DNA from: Winogradskyella psychrotolerans
GTDB lineage: Bacteria; Bacteroidota; Bacteroidia; Flavobacteriales; Flavobacteriaceae
Direction of reading: 5' to 3'
Length of the DNA: 64,000 bases
Assembly (NCBI RefSeq): GCF_018860565.1
Contig: NZ_JAHKPS010000013.1
Span: forward strand, 246,413 to 310,412
Every line of letters begins with the position of its first letter. The stretch's first letter is position 1. The translations under genes and the position numbers were made by a program. The notes under the pieces are model-generated. The model had not been told where the DNA came from and ran no database searches. It was given only the letters and a program-made list of their open reading frames with translations. Of the stretch, positions 18,428 to 26,320 are shown in pieces.

Positions 18428-18445
18428 TAGGATAAAATTGTCTTA
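18428..18445. promoter_or_regulatory. Candidate Rrf2/NsrR-like operator at nirK
   Basis: On the minus strand TAAGACA-ATTT-TATCCTA matches the rrf2 site closely. It lies just downstream of the predicted nirK transcript start (near 18448), between it and the ATG at 18375. Bound repressor would block elongation or open-complex formation. Confidence 0.65.
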
Positions 18446-18453
18446 TTAATAAT

Positions 18454-18461
18454 CAAAAGTA
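18454..18461 (-). promoter_or_regulatory. -7 element of nirK
   Basis: Minus-strand TACTTTTG matches TAnnTTTG. It lies exactly 22 bp downstream of the FNR-like box and about 6 bp before the predicted transcript start. Confidence 0.65.
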
Positions 18462-18483
18462 GCTTATAGTATATATTAAAAAT

Positions 18484-18497
18484 ATGATATTTATCAG
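18484..18497. promoter_or_regulatory. FNR-like box upstream of nirK
   Basis: On the minus strand CTGATAAATATCAT differs from the consensus only in the first base. Its centre is about 42 bp from the predicted transcript start, as at the other FNR-like promoters. Confidence 0.72.
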
Positions 18498-18531
18498 GAT
18501 AAGGCGTCATTTACTAAAAATGAGTCTCTAA

Positions 18532-18570
18532 AAACAAAAAAATGCCAGAAAACTTAATCTCTGGCATTTT
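18532..18570 (-). terminator. Terminator after the hemN-usp operon
   Basis: AAAATGCCAGA (18539-18549) pairs with TCTGGCATTTT (18560-18570). On the minus strand the stem runs into a T tract (18532-18545 region), so it terminates the minus-strand usp gene. Confidence 0.7.
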
Positions 18571-18609
18571 AGTTTGATATTAAAAAAACTAACTACTAAA
18601 ATATCAAAA

Positions 18610-19443
18610 TTATATTTTGAATGTCATAACTGGTAAAGTAGAATGATTTGCAATATCTTCAGAGACACTACCTTCAAAAATATGTGACAAGCCTTTTCTA
18701 CCATGAGTTGCTACAGCAATAACATCTGCTCCAATAACATTAGAGAAGTTAAGTATTCCTTTCTCTATAGAATAATCGGAAACCACATTAACACTTTTCA
18801 AATTGTCTAAATTCCCTTCTGCTTTTCTTAAAAAGTTAGCGACTTTTTTATCTATTTCAGAAGAACTTCTAAAATTGCCATCAGGAGAATTTACATAAAC
18901 CAAATGCATTTTAGAACCAAGTTTATTGAAAGTTGTCTTTGCTTTTAAATACGGTGCAACAGCTTCTTCTGAAAAATCACTAGCAAAAACAGCATTTTCA
19001 AAATCTAACAAAATTGGATTATGTTTAATGACTAAGACCGGAATATTAGCATACCTAACAACTTTTTGAGTATTAGAACCTATCAAAACTTCTTTTACTC
19101 CACTTATGCCTTGGGATCCCATCACAATAAGATCTGCACCATGTTCTTCTGCGAGATCATTAACTTCGCTCCAAACTTTAAAATGTTTTACTATTGGTGT
19201 TACTTTTACATCCTTTAAATAAGGTTTATCTAAAAAAGTTTCAAACTTTTGTTCTGCTAATTTTAAATAAAAAACAACTTCTTGGTTTTGTGATTCTGTG
19301 GCTGACGATATAATTGCATAAGACAATTCTAGCATGTGCAATACAATAAGCTCAGAGCCATATTTATTAGCTAAACCTGCAGCAGCTTCGAGTGCAAATT
19401 CAGAATGTTCTGAAAAATCTACTGGTACAATTATTTTTTTCAT
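18610..19443 (-). CDS. Universal stress protein, two-domain
   Basis: A 277-residue protein with two UspA domains, both retaining nucleotide-binding features: MGSQGISG...GSNTQ in the first and ATHGRKG...GSVSE in the second. It lies 12 bp downstream of hemN and probably shares its low-oxygen promoter. It is the second usp gene in this window tied to an FNR-like box. In other bacteria such proteins support anaerobic or energy-limited survival. Confidence 0.9.
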   Translation of the reverse strand: MKKIIVPVDFSEHSEFALEAAAGLANKYGSELIVLHMLELSYAIISSATESQNQEVVFYLKLAEQKFETFLDKPYLKDVKVTPIVKHFKVWSEVNDLAEEHGADLIVMGSQGISGVKEVLIGSNTQKVVRYANIPVLVIKHNPILLDFENAVFASDFSEEAVAPYLKAKTTFNKLGSKMHLVYVNSPDGNFRSSSEIDKKVANFLRKAEGNLDNLKSVNVVSDYSIEKGILNFSNVIGADVIAVATHGRKGLSHIFEGSVSEDIANHSTLPVMTFKI

Positions 19444-19455
19444 TGTATTAAAGTT

Positions 19456-20820
19456 TTAAATTGTCATTGAAAACAACTGTGTTTCTGGCTTTTTTCGTTG
19501 CAATAACAGATCGAAAGCCATACATATATTTCTTATAAAAGGTTTTCCTTTTTCTGTAACAATCACTTGGTTTGTTCTAAAATGAAGCAAACCATCCAAT
19601 TCAAATTCTTTTAATTTTATGAGAATTTCGGGTAATTCTTCAAATGATAAATTAGCCGCCTTCCATGACGTTTCAAAATTGCACATCAGATTAAGAATGT
19701 GTTTTCTAATCACTAAATCTTCAGCATTTAAAATATGCCCTTTAAAAACAGGAATTATATCTTTACTTAACAACTCATAATATTCCTCATTAGATTTTAC
19801 ATTCTGAGCAAAACCATACCAACTATCACTAATTGAAGACACTCCTAAACCAATCATTGCTTGTGTTTTAGAAGCTGTGTACCCCATAAAATTGCGATGT
19901 AACGTTTTATTTTCCATCGCTTTATAAAGTGAATCGCTTTTTAAAGCAAAATGATCCATGCCAATTTCTACATAACCAGCCTCTTCAAAATATTGTTTTC
20001 CTGTTTCGTATTGTAAACGCTTAGATTCTGGGGTTGGCAAATCGGTTTCACTAAATCCTCGCTGTCCATTTCCTTTAATCCAAGGGACATGTGCATAACT
20101 ATAAAACGCAATGCGATCTGGCATTAACGCTTTAGTTTTATTGATCGTTTCTGTAACATCTACTTCGGTTTGAAATGGTAAACCAAAAATGATATCATGT
20201 CCAACAGAAGTATAACCAATTTTACGAGCTAAATCTGTGGCACGTTTTACGTTTTCAAAAGGCTGAATGCGATTAATGGCTTTTTGAATATTAAGGTTAT
20301 AATCTTGAACTCCATAGCTCACACGTCTAAACCCTAAATCGTACAAAGTTTGAAGATGTGCTTCAGTGGTATTATTAGGATGACCTTCAAAACTAAATTC
20401 GTAGTCTTCTGCCAATTCTGCATTCGTTAAAAGTCCCGAAATCAAAAACTGAAGATTCTCAGGAGAGAAAAATGTGGGTGTACCACCACCGAGATGTAAT
20501 TCTTTAATCCTTGGTTTGCTACCTAATAATTTGAGGTATAAGCTCCACTCTTTTAAAACCGCTTTTATATATGGCGATTCTACTTCATGTCGTTTGGTTA
20601 TACGTTTATGACAACCACAAAAGGTACAAAGACTTTCGCAAAACGGTAAATGAATATAAAGGCTTAAGCCTTCGGACGTGTTACTTTCTTCAAAAGAACG
20701 TTTTAAAGAAGCTTTCCATTGTTTTAAAGAAAATGATTCCAAATTCCAATAAGGGACCGTTGGATAGCTTGTATAACGAGGTCCAGAAACATTATATTTA
20801 CTAATTAAAGAGTGACTCAT
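19456..20820 (-). CDS. hemN: Oxygen-independent coproporphyrinogen III oxidase
   Basis: A radical-SAM enzyme of 454 residues converting coproporphyrinogen III to protoporphyrinogen IX without oxygen. The cluster motif C61-x3-C65-x2-C68-x-C70 is present, as are GGGTPTF and the typical HPNNTT segment. The length fits the family. It supplies heme for cbb3 oxidase and the cytochromes when oxygen is scarce. A perfect -7 element and an FNR-like box precede it, with a 5' leader of only about 12 nt. Confidence 0.95.
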   Translation of the reverse strand: MSHSLISKYNVSGPRYTSYPTVPYWNLESFSLKQWKASLKRSFEESNTSEGLSLYIHLPFCESLCTFCGCHKRITKRHEVESPYIKAVLKEWSLYLKLLGSKPRIKELHLGGGTPTFFSPENLQFLISGLLTNAELAEDYEFSFEGHPNNTTEAHLQTLYDLGFRRVSYGVQDYNLNIQKAINRIQPFENVKRATDLARKIGYTSVGHDIIFGLPFQTEVDVTETINKTKALMPDRIAFYSYAHVPWIKGNGQRGFSETDLPTPESKRLQYETGKQYFEEAGYVEIGMDHFALKSDSLYKAMENKTLHRNFMGYTASKTQAMIGLGVSSISDSWYGFAQNVKSNEEYYELLSKDIIPVFKGHILNAEDLVIRKHILNLMCNFETSWKAANLSFEELPEILIKLKEFELDGLLHFRTNQVIVTEKGKPFIRNICMAFDLLLQRKKPETQLFSMTI

Positions 20821-20837
20821 GGCTTAAAATTCACCGC

Positions 20838-20845
20838 CAAAATTA
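20838..20845 (-). promoter_or_regulatory. -7 element of hemN
   Basis: Minus-strand TAATTTTG is identical to the ccoS element and lies 22 bp from the FNR-like box. The predicted start is near 20832. Confidence 0.65.
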
Positions 20846-20867
20846 ATGGTATATAGACTTTTAAAAT

Positions 20868-20881
20868 ATGATATTTGTCAT
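20868..20881. promoter_or_regulatory. FNR-like box upstream of hemN
   Basis: On the plus strand ATGATATTTGTCAT, extended to an 18-bp dyad by flanking AT and AT. Read on the minus strand it is identical to the fnr/ccoI box. It has class II spacing toward hemN. It is about 80 bp upstream of the divergent YceI gene's predicted start, too far for the same arrangement. Confidence 0.78.
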
Positions 20882-20942
20882 ATAGAGTAAAATATCATAT
20901 TTAAGAATCTCAATTCACCTTGCACAAAAGTATTTATCTGCT

Positions 20943-20950
20943 TAACTTTA
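20943..20950 (+). promoter_or_regulatory. Promoter of the YceI lipoprotein gene
   Basis: TAACTTTA is a one-mismatch -7 element with a TTG (20920-20922) 20 bp upstream as a -33 element. The predicted start is near 20956. Confidence 0.5.
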
Positions 20951-20972
20951 CTAAAAAATTAAAACTCAGCTT

Positions 20973-21599
20973 ATGAAAAGCATAAAATTCTTATCTGTAC
21001 TTGTAGTTATTTCTTTAGTATTTACATCTTGTAAACAAGAAAAAGAAAAGGAAGAGGTTAAAAAAGAAACCGTTGAAAACACAATTAAATACATTGTTAA
21101 ACCAGAAGCAACTTCTGTAAAATGGACAGCTTATAAGACAACCGAGAAATTACCTGTTGGTGGAGAATTTACAACTTTGAATTTTAAAGAAAAAGAAGGT
21201 GCATCTCCAAGTGAAGCTCTAAATAATTTAGATTTTTCTATTCCAATTAGTAGCTTGTTTACAAAAGACGAATCTAGAGATGAAAAACTAAAAACATCAT
21301 TCTTTGGTGCTATGTTAAATACGGACTTACTAAAAGGTACAATTAAATATATGGATAACGCATATATTGCCTCTATTACAATGAATGGGGTTACTGCAGA
21401 TTTACCTTTAGAGGTTAATATTACTGATGAAAGACGTGTTACTATGAAAGGCACAATGCAACTAAAAGATTGGGATGCATTAGGAGCATTAGAAACATTA
21501 AACAAAGCTTGTTTTGATCTTCATAAAGGTGCTGATGGAGTTAGCAAAACTTGGGAAGATGTTGCTATTGAGGTGAGTACTTATTTACGTGATAAATAA
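20973..21599 (+). CDS. YceI-family lipoprotein
   Basis: A 208-residue lipoprotein (lipobox FTSC, Cys20) with a Lys/Glu-rich linker and a YceI-like beta-barrel domain, recognisable from KPEATSVKWTAYKT and the closing segments. YceI proteins bind polyisoprenoid or similar amphiphiles; the ligand here is unknown. It is divergent from hemN but has its own ordinary promoter. Confidence 0.85.
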   Translation: MKSIKFLSVLVVISLVFTSCKQEKEKEEVKKETVENTIKYIVKPEATSVKWTAYKTTEKLPVGGEFTTLNFKEKEGASPSEALNNLDFSIPISSLFTKDESRDEKLKTSFFGAMLNTDLLKGTIKYMDNAYIASITMNGVTADLPLEVNITDERRVTMKGTMQLKDWDALGALETLNKACFDLHKGADGVSKTWEDVAIEVSTYLRDK

Positions 21600-21980
21600 T
21601 AAAAACTGTATATACAATCTTCTTATTGTTCATCTAATCACTAGCAAATGCATTAATAATATTATTGATTGAGTTCTTTAATCATTCCTTACTTCCATAA
21701 TTTTAACACACACACTTAAGATATCTTTATGGCATCTGTTTAGATACGCTCGTAATATCGTTTTTGATAAAAAAGGACTGTATTACAGAATTAAAGAAAG
21801 TGCACTTTAGTGATTTGCATGGTTCAGGCTTGAGCATTGTAAAAGGTATTGGAGACAAATAAATGTCAAGTATTCTTATACAAGCAAAACAACCTATAAG
21901 ACAACCACAAAGACTACTGGTATCAAAAAGTTTGTAATTCAGTTACATTATTAACTTTAGTAAAATAATTAAAATCAATC
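21600..21980. other. 381-bp intergenic region with weak coding traces
   Basis: No intact gene. On the plus strand an open stretch without a start codon ends at 21861 with a segment reading HGSGLSIVKGIGDK, which vaguely recalls the ATP-binding G box of histidine kinases. Another short open stretch (21865-21950) matches nothing I know. TAACTTTA at about 21952 is a possible -7 element for the superoxide dismutase gene. Best treated as non-coding or decayed. Confidence 0.3.
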
Positions 21981-22556
21981 ATGAAAAATTTAAAATTAAT
22001 AGTACTTGCATTTGCAATGATATTTGCAATAGCTTGTAAAGACTCAAAAAAAGATTCTGAAACCAAGGTTAAAACCGAAGATGTTGCAGAACAAAATTCA
22101 ACTGAAAAAAGATTATCGGTATCACTATACCCAAAAAGCGGCAGTAATGTAGAAGGTACCATTAATTTTGTAGAAAAAAACGGTTTTGTAACTATGGTTG
22201 GAACTGTTAAAGGTTTAGAAGAAGGGCAACATGCCATACATATTCATGAAAAAGCAGATTGCTCTTCAGAAGACGGATCGTCTTCTGGCGGTCATTGGAA
22301 TCCTACTGGGCAACCACATGGTGCTTGGGGAGACAAAGCGGGCTATCACAAAGGTGATATTGGTAATATCACAGCAAATACAAACGGTCGTGCAACTGTA
22401 AGTAAATCTACAAATGAATGGTGTATTGGTTGTGGAGACGAAACAAAGGATATTTTAGGCAAAGCAATTATTGTACATATTGGTATCGATGATTTAACAT
22501 CACAACCTTCTGGTAATGCTGGCGCTCGTATTGGATGTGCTGGTATTATTAAGTAA
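21981..22556 (+). CDS. Cu/Zn superoxide dismutase lipoprotein
   Basis: A 191-residue lipoprotein (lipobox IACK) with the Cu/Zn SOD fold. Copper and zinc ligands are visible: HIHE, GGHWNP, GYHKGD and VHIG. The disulfide cysteines are in ADC and IGC, and the terminal GNAGARIGC motif is present. An extra WCIGCG insertion precedes the last strands. It removes superoxide in the periplasm or at the outer membrane. Confidence 0.9.
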   Translation: MKNLKLIVLAFAMIFAIACKDSKKDSETKVKTEDVAEQNSTEKRLSVSLYPKSGSNVEGTINFVEKNGFVTMVGTVKGLEEGQHAIHIHEKADCSSEDGSSSGGHWNPTGQPHGAWGDKAGYHKGDIGNITANTNGRATVSKSTNEWCIGCGDETKDILGKAIIVHIGIDDLTSQPSGNAGARIGCAGIIK

Positions 22557-22612
22557 TTATAAAATACCACTCATAAAGGTATCATAACATAAGATACCTA
22601 AATATATCGCAT

Positions 22613-22647
22613 AAAAAAAGCGACCTGAAATTCAGGTCGCTTTTTTT
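22613..22647. terminator. Bidirectional terminator between sod and the S46 peptidase
   Basis: A perfect palindromic hairpin with 17-nt arms (22613-22629 and 22631-22647), A-run on one side and T-run on the other. It can serve both convergent genes. Confidence 0.88.
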
Positions 22648-22666
22648 ATTACAGATAACTTTCTTA

Positions 22667-24817
22667 TTATGATTTCGTAACAATAGTTAACTCATCAACA
22701 ATATGTTTTGCGTTAGAGTATTTATCAATTAACCATAGTACATATCTAATATCTACATTAATGGTACGTTGTAAATCTTTATCGAAAATTACATCACCTG
22801 CCATAGCTTCAATGTTTCCATCAAATGCTAAACCAATTAATTCTCCTTTTCCATTAACAACAGGCGAACCAGAATTACCTCCAGTAATGTCATTATCTGT
22901 TAAAAAGTTTACAGGTAATTGACCACGTTCGTTAGCATAACGTCCATAATCTTTCTTTTCGTAGATATCTAACATGCTTTGGTCTAAATCAAACTCACTA
23001 TCGTTAGGCTTGTACTTTTTAATCATACCCTGAAACGTAGTGTAATTGTTTTCATTTGCATCGTTTCTTTTATCTGCAGGTAAAGCTCTCACTTTTCCGT
23101 AAGATAAACGTAAAGTAGAATTTGCATCAGGATATTTTATATCACTTAATCCAGATTCACGTAAACCTTTTACTAATAATCTAAAAGACGCCTGATAATC
23201 GTTTGTTGGCTGCTCTAAACTCTCAGGACTTTCTCTATATTTATCTAATAATTGGTTTGATAATTTTAATAACGGATCATTCTCTAAAATAGCTTTATCA
23301 GGATACTGTAAGAATGCTAAAGCACCTTCTTTAGATGAAAACAGGCTTAAATCAAAAATAGCATTAGTATAAGCTGTAAAATCATTATTGTTTTTTTCTC
23401 CTATTTCTGCCACTAATTCTGGTAAAGAATAATTAGATTTTGAAGCCAACAAGCCTAATTGTTTCGCTAAAATTTCCTTTTCTAATGGCAAATGATAATT
23501 TTGATAAGAGTTTTCAATAAAAGCTTCAAGTCTTGGTAAAAGGTTTTTACGTTCTGCTTCACTAGCATTCACATATTGTGTTAAACCAGACCCAATTCTG
23601 TAAGGTAAAACGGCAAATTTACTGGAGCGTAACATTCCTAATAAATAATTACTTTGTCTCGCTTTTTCATTTGTTAAGTTATAATAGTTATTGATATTTT
23701 CAATAACTTTTCCGTACATAGCTTTATTCGCTTTCTTATTAGCCCATTTATTAAATTTAGCTTCAGTTTTGCTCTTTTTTTCTACGGTTTTATGCTCAGT
23801 TAAAGCTTTTATCATTCCTGCTCTATTTTTCCAATAGTTAGCAATACTAGCATAGCTTGATGCATACATTAGGTTTACAGATTCGTCTGCGTCCATGTAT
23901 TTTTTCATCACATCCATACTTAATTTTGAGCCTTCAACCCAAGCAGGATATGCATATTTTACATTTTGCTCTACACCTTGTGCAGGCATCCAACGGTTGG
24001 TACGACCAGGATATCCCAAAATCATAGCAAAATCATTTTCCTTTACTCCATCAATATTAACAGGTAAATGATATTTTGCTTTTAAAGGCACATTATCAGT
24101 TGAATATTCTGCTGGATTTCCATCTGCATCTGCATAAACTCTGAATAATGAAAAATCACCAGTATGTCTTGGCCATTCCCAGTTATCTGTGTCTCCACCA
24201 TATTTACCTACATTCTCTGGAGGTGTTCCTACTAAACGCACATCAGTATAATCTTCATAGACGAAATAATAAAACTCATTTCCTTGATAAAATGAACGTA
24301 CAGAAACAGTGTATTTTCCTCCTTCATTATTTTCTTGCTCAATTTTAGCTATTTCTTTGTTAAGTGCAGCTTCACGCTCTTTTTCACTCATGCTATCATT
24401 TACTTGAGCTAACATACGCTTAGAGACATCATCCATTCTTACGAAAAAGCGAACATATAGGCTTTCTGGCTTCATTTCTTCTGCCAATGATCCTGCCCAA
24501 AATCCATTCTTTAAATGGTTTTGTTCTGCAGTAGATAATTCAGCAATAGCATCGTAACCACAGTGATGATTTGTTAGTACCAATCCGCTATCTGAAACAA
24601 TACTTGCTGTACAACCACCATTAAATTGTATAATGGCATCCTTTAAACTCTGATTGTTAATACTGTAAATTTCTTCGGGTGTTAATTGTAAACCCATTTT
24701 TTGCATATCGCGATGATTTAAACGCTCAATATGCATTAAAAACCACATACCTTCATTTGCCATCGCTGGCGATAATGAAATGATAAAGGCAATAATTGTA
24801 AGGGATATTCTCTTCAT
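22667..24817 (-). CDS. S46-family dipeptidyl-peptidase (DPP7/DPP11 type)
   Basis: A 716-residue exported serine peptidase with a signal peptide ending near AMANE. The catalytic His is in LTNHHCGYDA (His85), the Asp in the WPRHTGDFS region, and the nucleophile in GGNSGSP (Ser651). This is the family's chymotrypsin-like triad and usual length. These periplasmic enzymes release dipeptides from oligopeptides as nutrients. Whether it prefers acidic (DPP11) or hydrophobic (DPP7) P1 residues is not decided here. A single-gene unit facing a bidirectional terminator. Confidence 0.93.
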   Translation of the reverse strand: MKRISLTIIAFIISLSPAMANEGMWFLMHIERLNHRDMQKMGLQLTPEEIYSINNQSLKDAIIQFNGGCTASIVSDSGLVLTNHHCGYDAIAELSTAEQNHLKNGFWAGSLAEEMKPESLYVRFFVRMDDVSKRMLAQVNDSMSEKEREAALNKEIAKIEQENNEGGKYTVSVRSFYQGNEFYYFVYEDYTDVRLVGTPPENVGKYGGDTDNWEWPRHTGDFSLFRVYADADGNPAEYSTDNVPLKAKYHLPVNIDGVKENDFAMILGYPGRTNRWMPAQGVEQNVKYAYPAWVEGSKLSMDVMKKYMDADESVNLMYASSYASIANYWKNRAGMIKALTEHKTVEKKSKTEAKFNKWANKKANKAMYGKVIENINNYYNLTNEKARQSNYLLGMLRSSKFAVLPYRIGSGLTQYVNASEAERKNLLPRLEAFIENSYQNYHLPLEKEILAKQLGLLASKSNYSLPELVAEIGEKNNNDFTAYTNAIFDLSLFSSKEGALAFLQYPDKAILENDPLLKLSNQLLDKYRESPESLEQPTNDYQASFRLLVKGLRESGLSDIKYPDANSTLRLSYGKVRALPADKRNDANENNYTTFQGMIKKYKPNDSEFDLDQSMLDIYEKKDYGRYANERGQLPVNFLTDNDITGGNSGSPVVNGKGELIGLAFDGNIEAMAGDVIFDKDLQRTINVDIRYVLWLIDKYSNAKHIVDELTIVTKS

Positions 24818-25135
24818 GTTTTGTTGTTTTATTTATGGCCATAAAAATACAGAAATTTAAGTTGTTTTTATAGCCGATAAAGTGTTAAAGCTTTATCTTT
24901 TTAAATAAAAAAGTGTCTATTCTTTAAAGCCATATTTCCATTAACAAAAACTCAAAACCATCATAAAAAACTCATAACACAATACACTAGCACTTCTCAT
25001 ACAGCAAGTGCTTCAATTAAAGGACATCAATGTTACAACTCCTAAGATTGCTGTTGCAAGCAAAATTTTGTTAACAAAATAAATTAATGATTTATAACTA
25101 TAAAAATTTAACTTTGCAGCTTCAATCTTTATGTT
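24818..25135. other. 318-bp divergent intergenic region with two dyads
   Basis: It separates the S46 peptidase from the LETM1-like gene. It contains a 7-bp inverted repeat (AGCACTT/AAGTGCT, 24989-25012) with a 10-nt loop and no T-run, a perfect 16-bp palindrome at 25065-25080, and the -7 element TAACTTTG at 25109-25116 for the downstream gene. Confidence 0.5.
25065..25080. promoter_or_regulatory. Perfect 16-bp palindrome, possible operator
   Basis: ATTTTGTTAACAAAAT is fully symmetrical. Its centre is about 50 bp upstream of the transcript start predicted from TAACTTTG (25109-25116), a position suited to an activator or upstream-binding repressor. No second copy was noticed in the window. Confidence 0.4.
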
Positions 25136-26311
25136 ATGAATCCATCAGCTAATGGCTGGATAAAAAAATTACTCAATCAAGTTTCTGAAATCGTGTATTC
25201 TCAGACTGAAACTGATACGTTTTATATTAATTTAAAACGTACTGGGTTTATATATGGAAGTAATATTAAAGTGGTATTAGATATTGTTAAACCCTTTGAA
25301 CTTAGTGAAGAAGAACGTTGTAAAACCAATTTACTGCTAACCTTCTATTACATTTATAACAAGGAAAATCCTAAGGAACAATTCACCGAAAGCCTCATTA
25401 GATATTACAAGTCTATCAGTGATCAAAAACAATCGTTTTTTGAAGATTTATTTAGCGATAAATCACCTGATAGTTTGTTGGAAAAAATCATTCATAAGCG
25501 TATACATATTGATGATAATTTTATTTCAAAAAGTTTTAATTATTTTTTAATTAACGCCCTTTTATTCGTTGATGTTTTAGGGTATCATCGTTTTTTAAAA
25601 GACGAAAAAAACATTAAAAACTATGTTGAAAATCTTGAATCTGCATTAGAAACTATTGTGTTTTCAGTTATTGAAAACAAGACTGTAAAATCTGAATACG
25701 ATGAAAACCTTATTAAACTGTTTGAAGGTTCTATTCGTTATAAAAACGCTGAGCTTCTAACCTATACTGATGCCATTTCTATAATAAACGAGCCTTTAGA
25801 AAAATTATATGTTATAGATTTAGTGTGTATGGCATCTTGGACTGACAAGATTATAGACAACGAAGAAAAAAGCTTTTTAAATCAATTAAAAAAAGATTTA
25901 AGTGTCGATAATACGGTTATTGTAAGATCCATAAATGACATTAACCTGTTTTATGATGAGCATAAAGATGAGGTCGCGTTTTTAAGTTCTAAAAATTTAG
26001 CACAAAGTTTTTATGATAATAGTAGTAAAGTCGTTTCAAAATTGATTAAACGAAACAGCAAACGTTTAATTAAAGAGTTGTCTGAAAGTAAAGAAGCCTT
26101 ATACCTATTAACCCAATCTACACAACGCAATCTTACGGACGAAGAACAGAAAAAAATTCAAACGCAACTCATAGACATCTTTAAATCCATACCTAGTTTA
26201 GCCATCTTTATGTTACCTGGCGGTATGTTGCTTTTACCCTTGTTTATTAAGTTTATTCCTAAGTTATTACCTTCAGCTTTTGACGACAATAGAATAGACG
26301 ACAAGGAATAG
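25136..26311 (+). CDS. LETM1-like (biofilm-associated type) protein
   Basis: A 391-residue protein, mostly helical and without a signal peptide. The C-terminal part (about 300-391) has the LETM1-like signature: a charged helix, a segment with IPSLAIFMLPGG, then LLPLFIKFIPKLLPSAF, a membrane-associated hairpin. Homologues in flavobacteria are annotated as LETM1-related biofilm-associated proteins; mitochondrial LETM1 affects cation exchange and translation. The biochemical role here is unknown. It ends 9 bp before a small lipoprotein gene, so the two are probably co-transcribed. Confidence 0.75.
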   Translation: MNPSANGWIKKLLNQVSEIVYSQTETDTFYINLKRTGFIYGSNIKVVLDIVKPFELSEEERCKTNLLLTFYYIYNKENPKEQFTESLIRYYKSISDQKQSFFEDLFSDKSPDSLLEKIIHKRIHIDDNFISKSFNYFLINALLFVDVLGYHRFLKDEKNIKNYVENLESALETIVFSVIENKTVKSEYDENLIKLFEGSIRYKNAELLTYTDAISIINEPLEKLYVIDLVCMASWTDKIIDNEEKSFLNQLKKDLSVDNTVIVRSINDINLFYDEHKDEVAFLSSKNLAQSFYDNSSKVVSKLIKRNSKRLIKELSESKEALYLLTQSTQRNLTDEEQKKIQTQLIDIFKSIPSLAIFMLPGGMLLLPLFIKFIPKLLPSAFDDNRIDDKE

Positions 26312-26320
26312 AACCAAACT

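Noticed and set aside
20890..20905. A second FNR-like box (AATATCATATTT) beside the hemN box
   Set aside because: Only one half site is present and no -7 element lies 22 bp away in either direction.
21795..21861. Functional histidine-kinase fragment suggested by HGSGLSIVKG
   Set aside because: The similarity covers about a dozen residues, there is no start codon and no other kinase motif.
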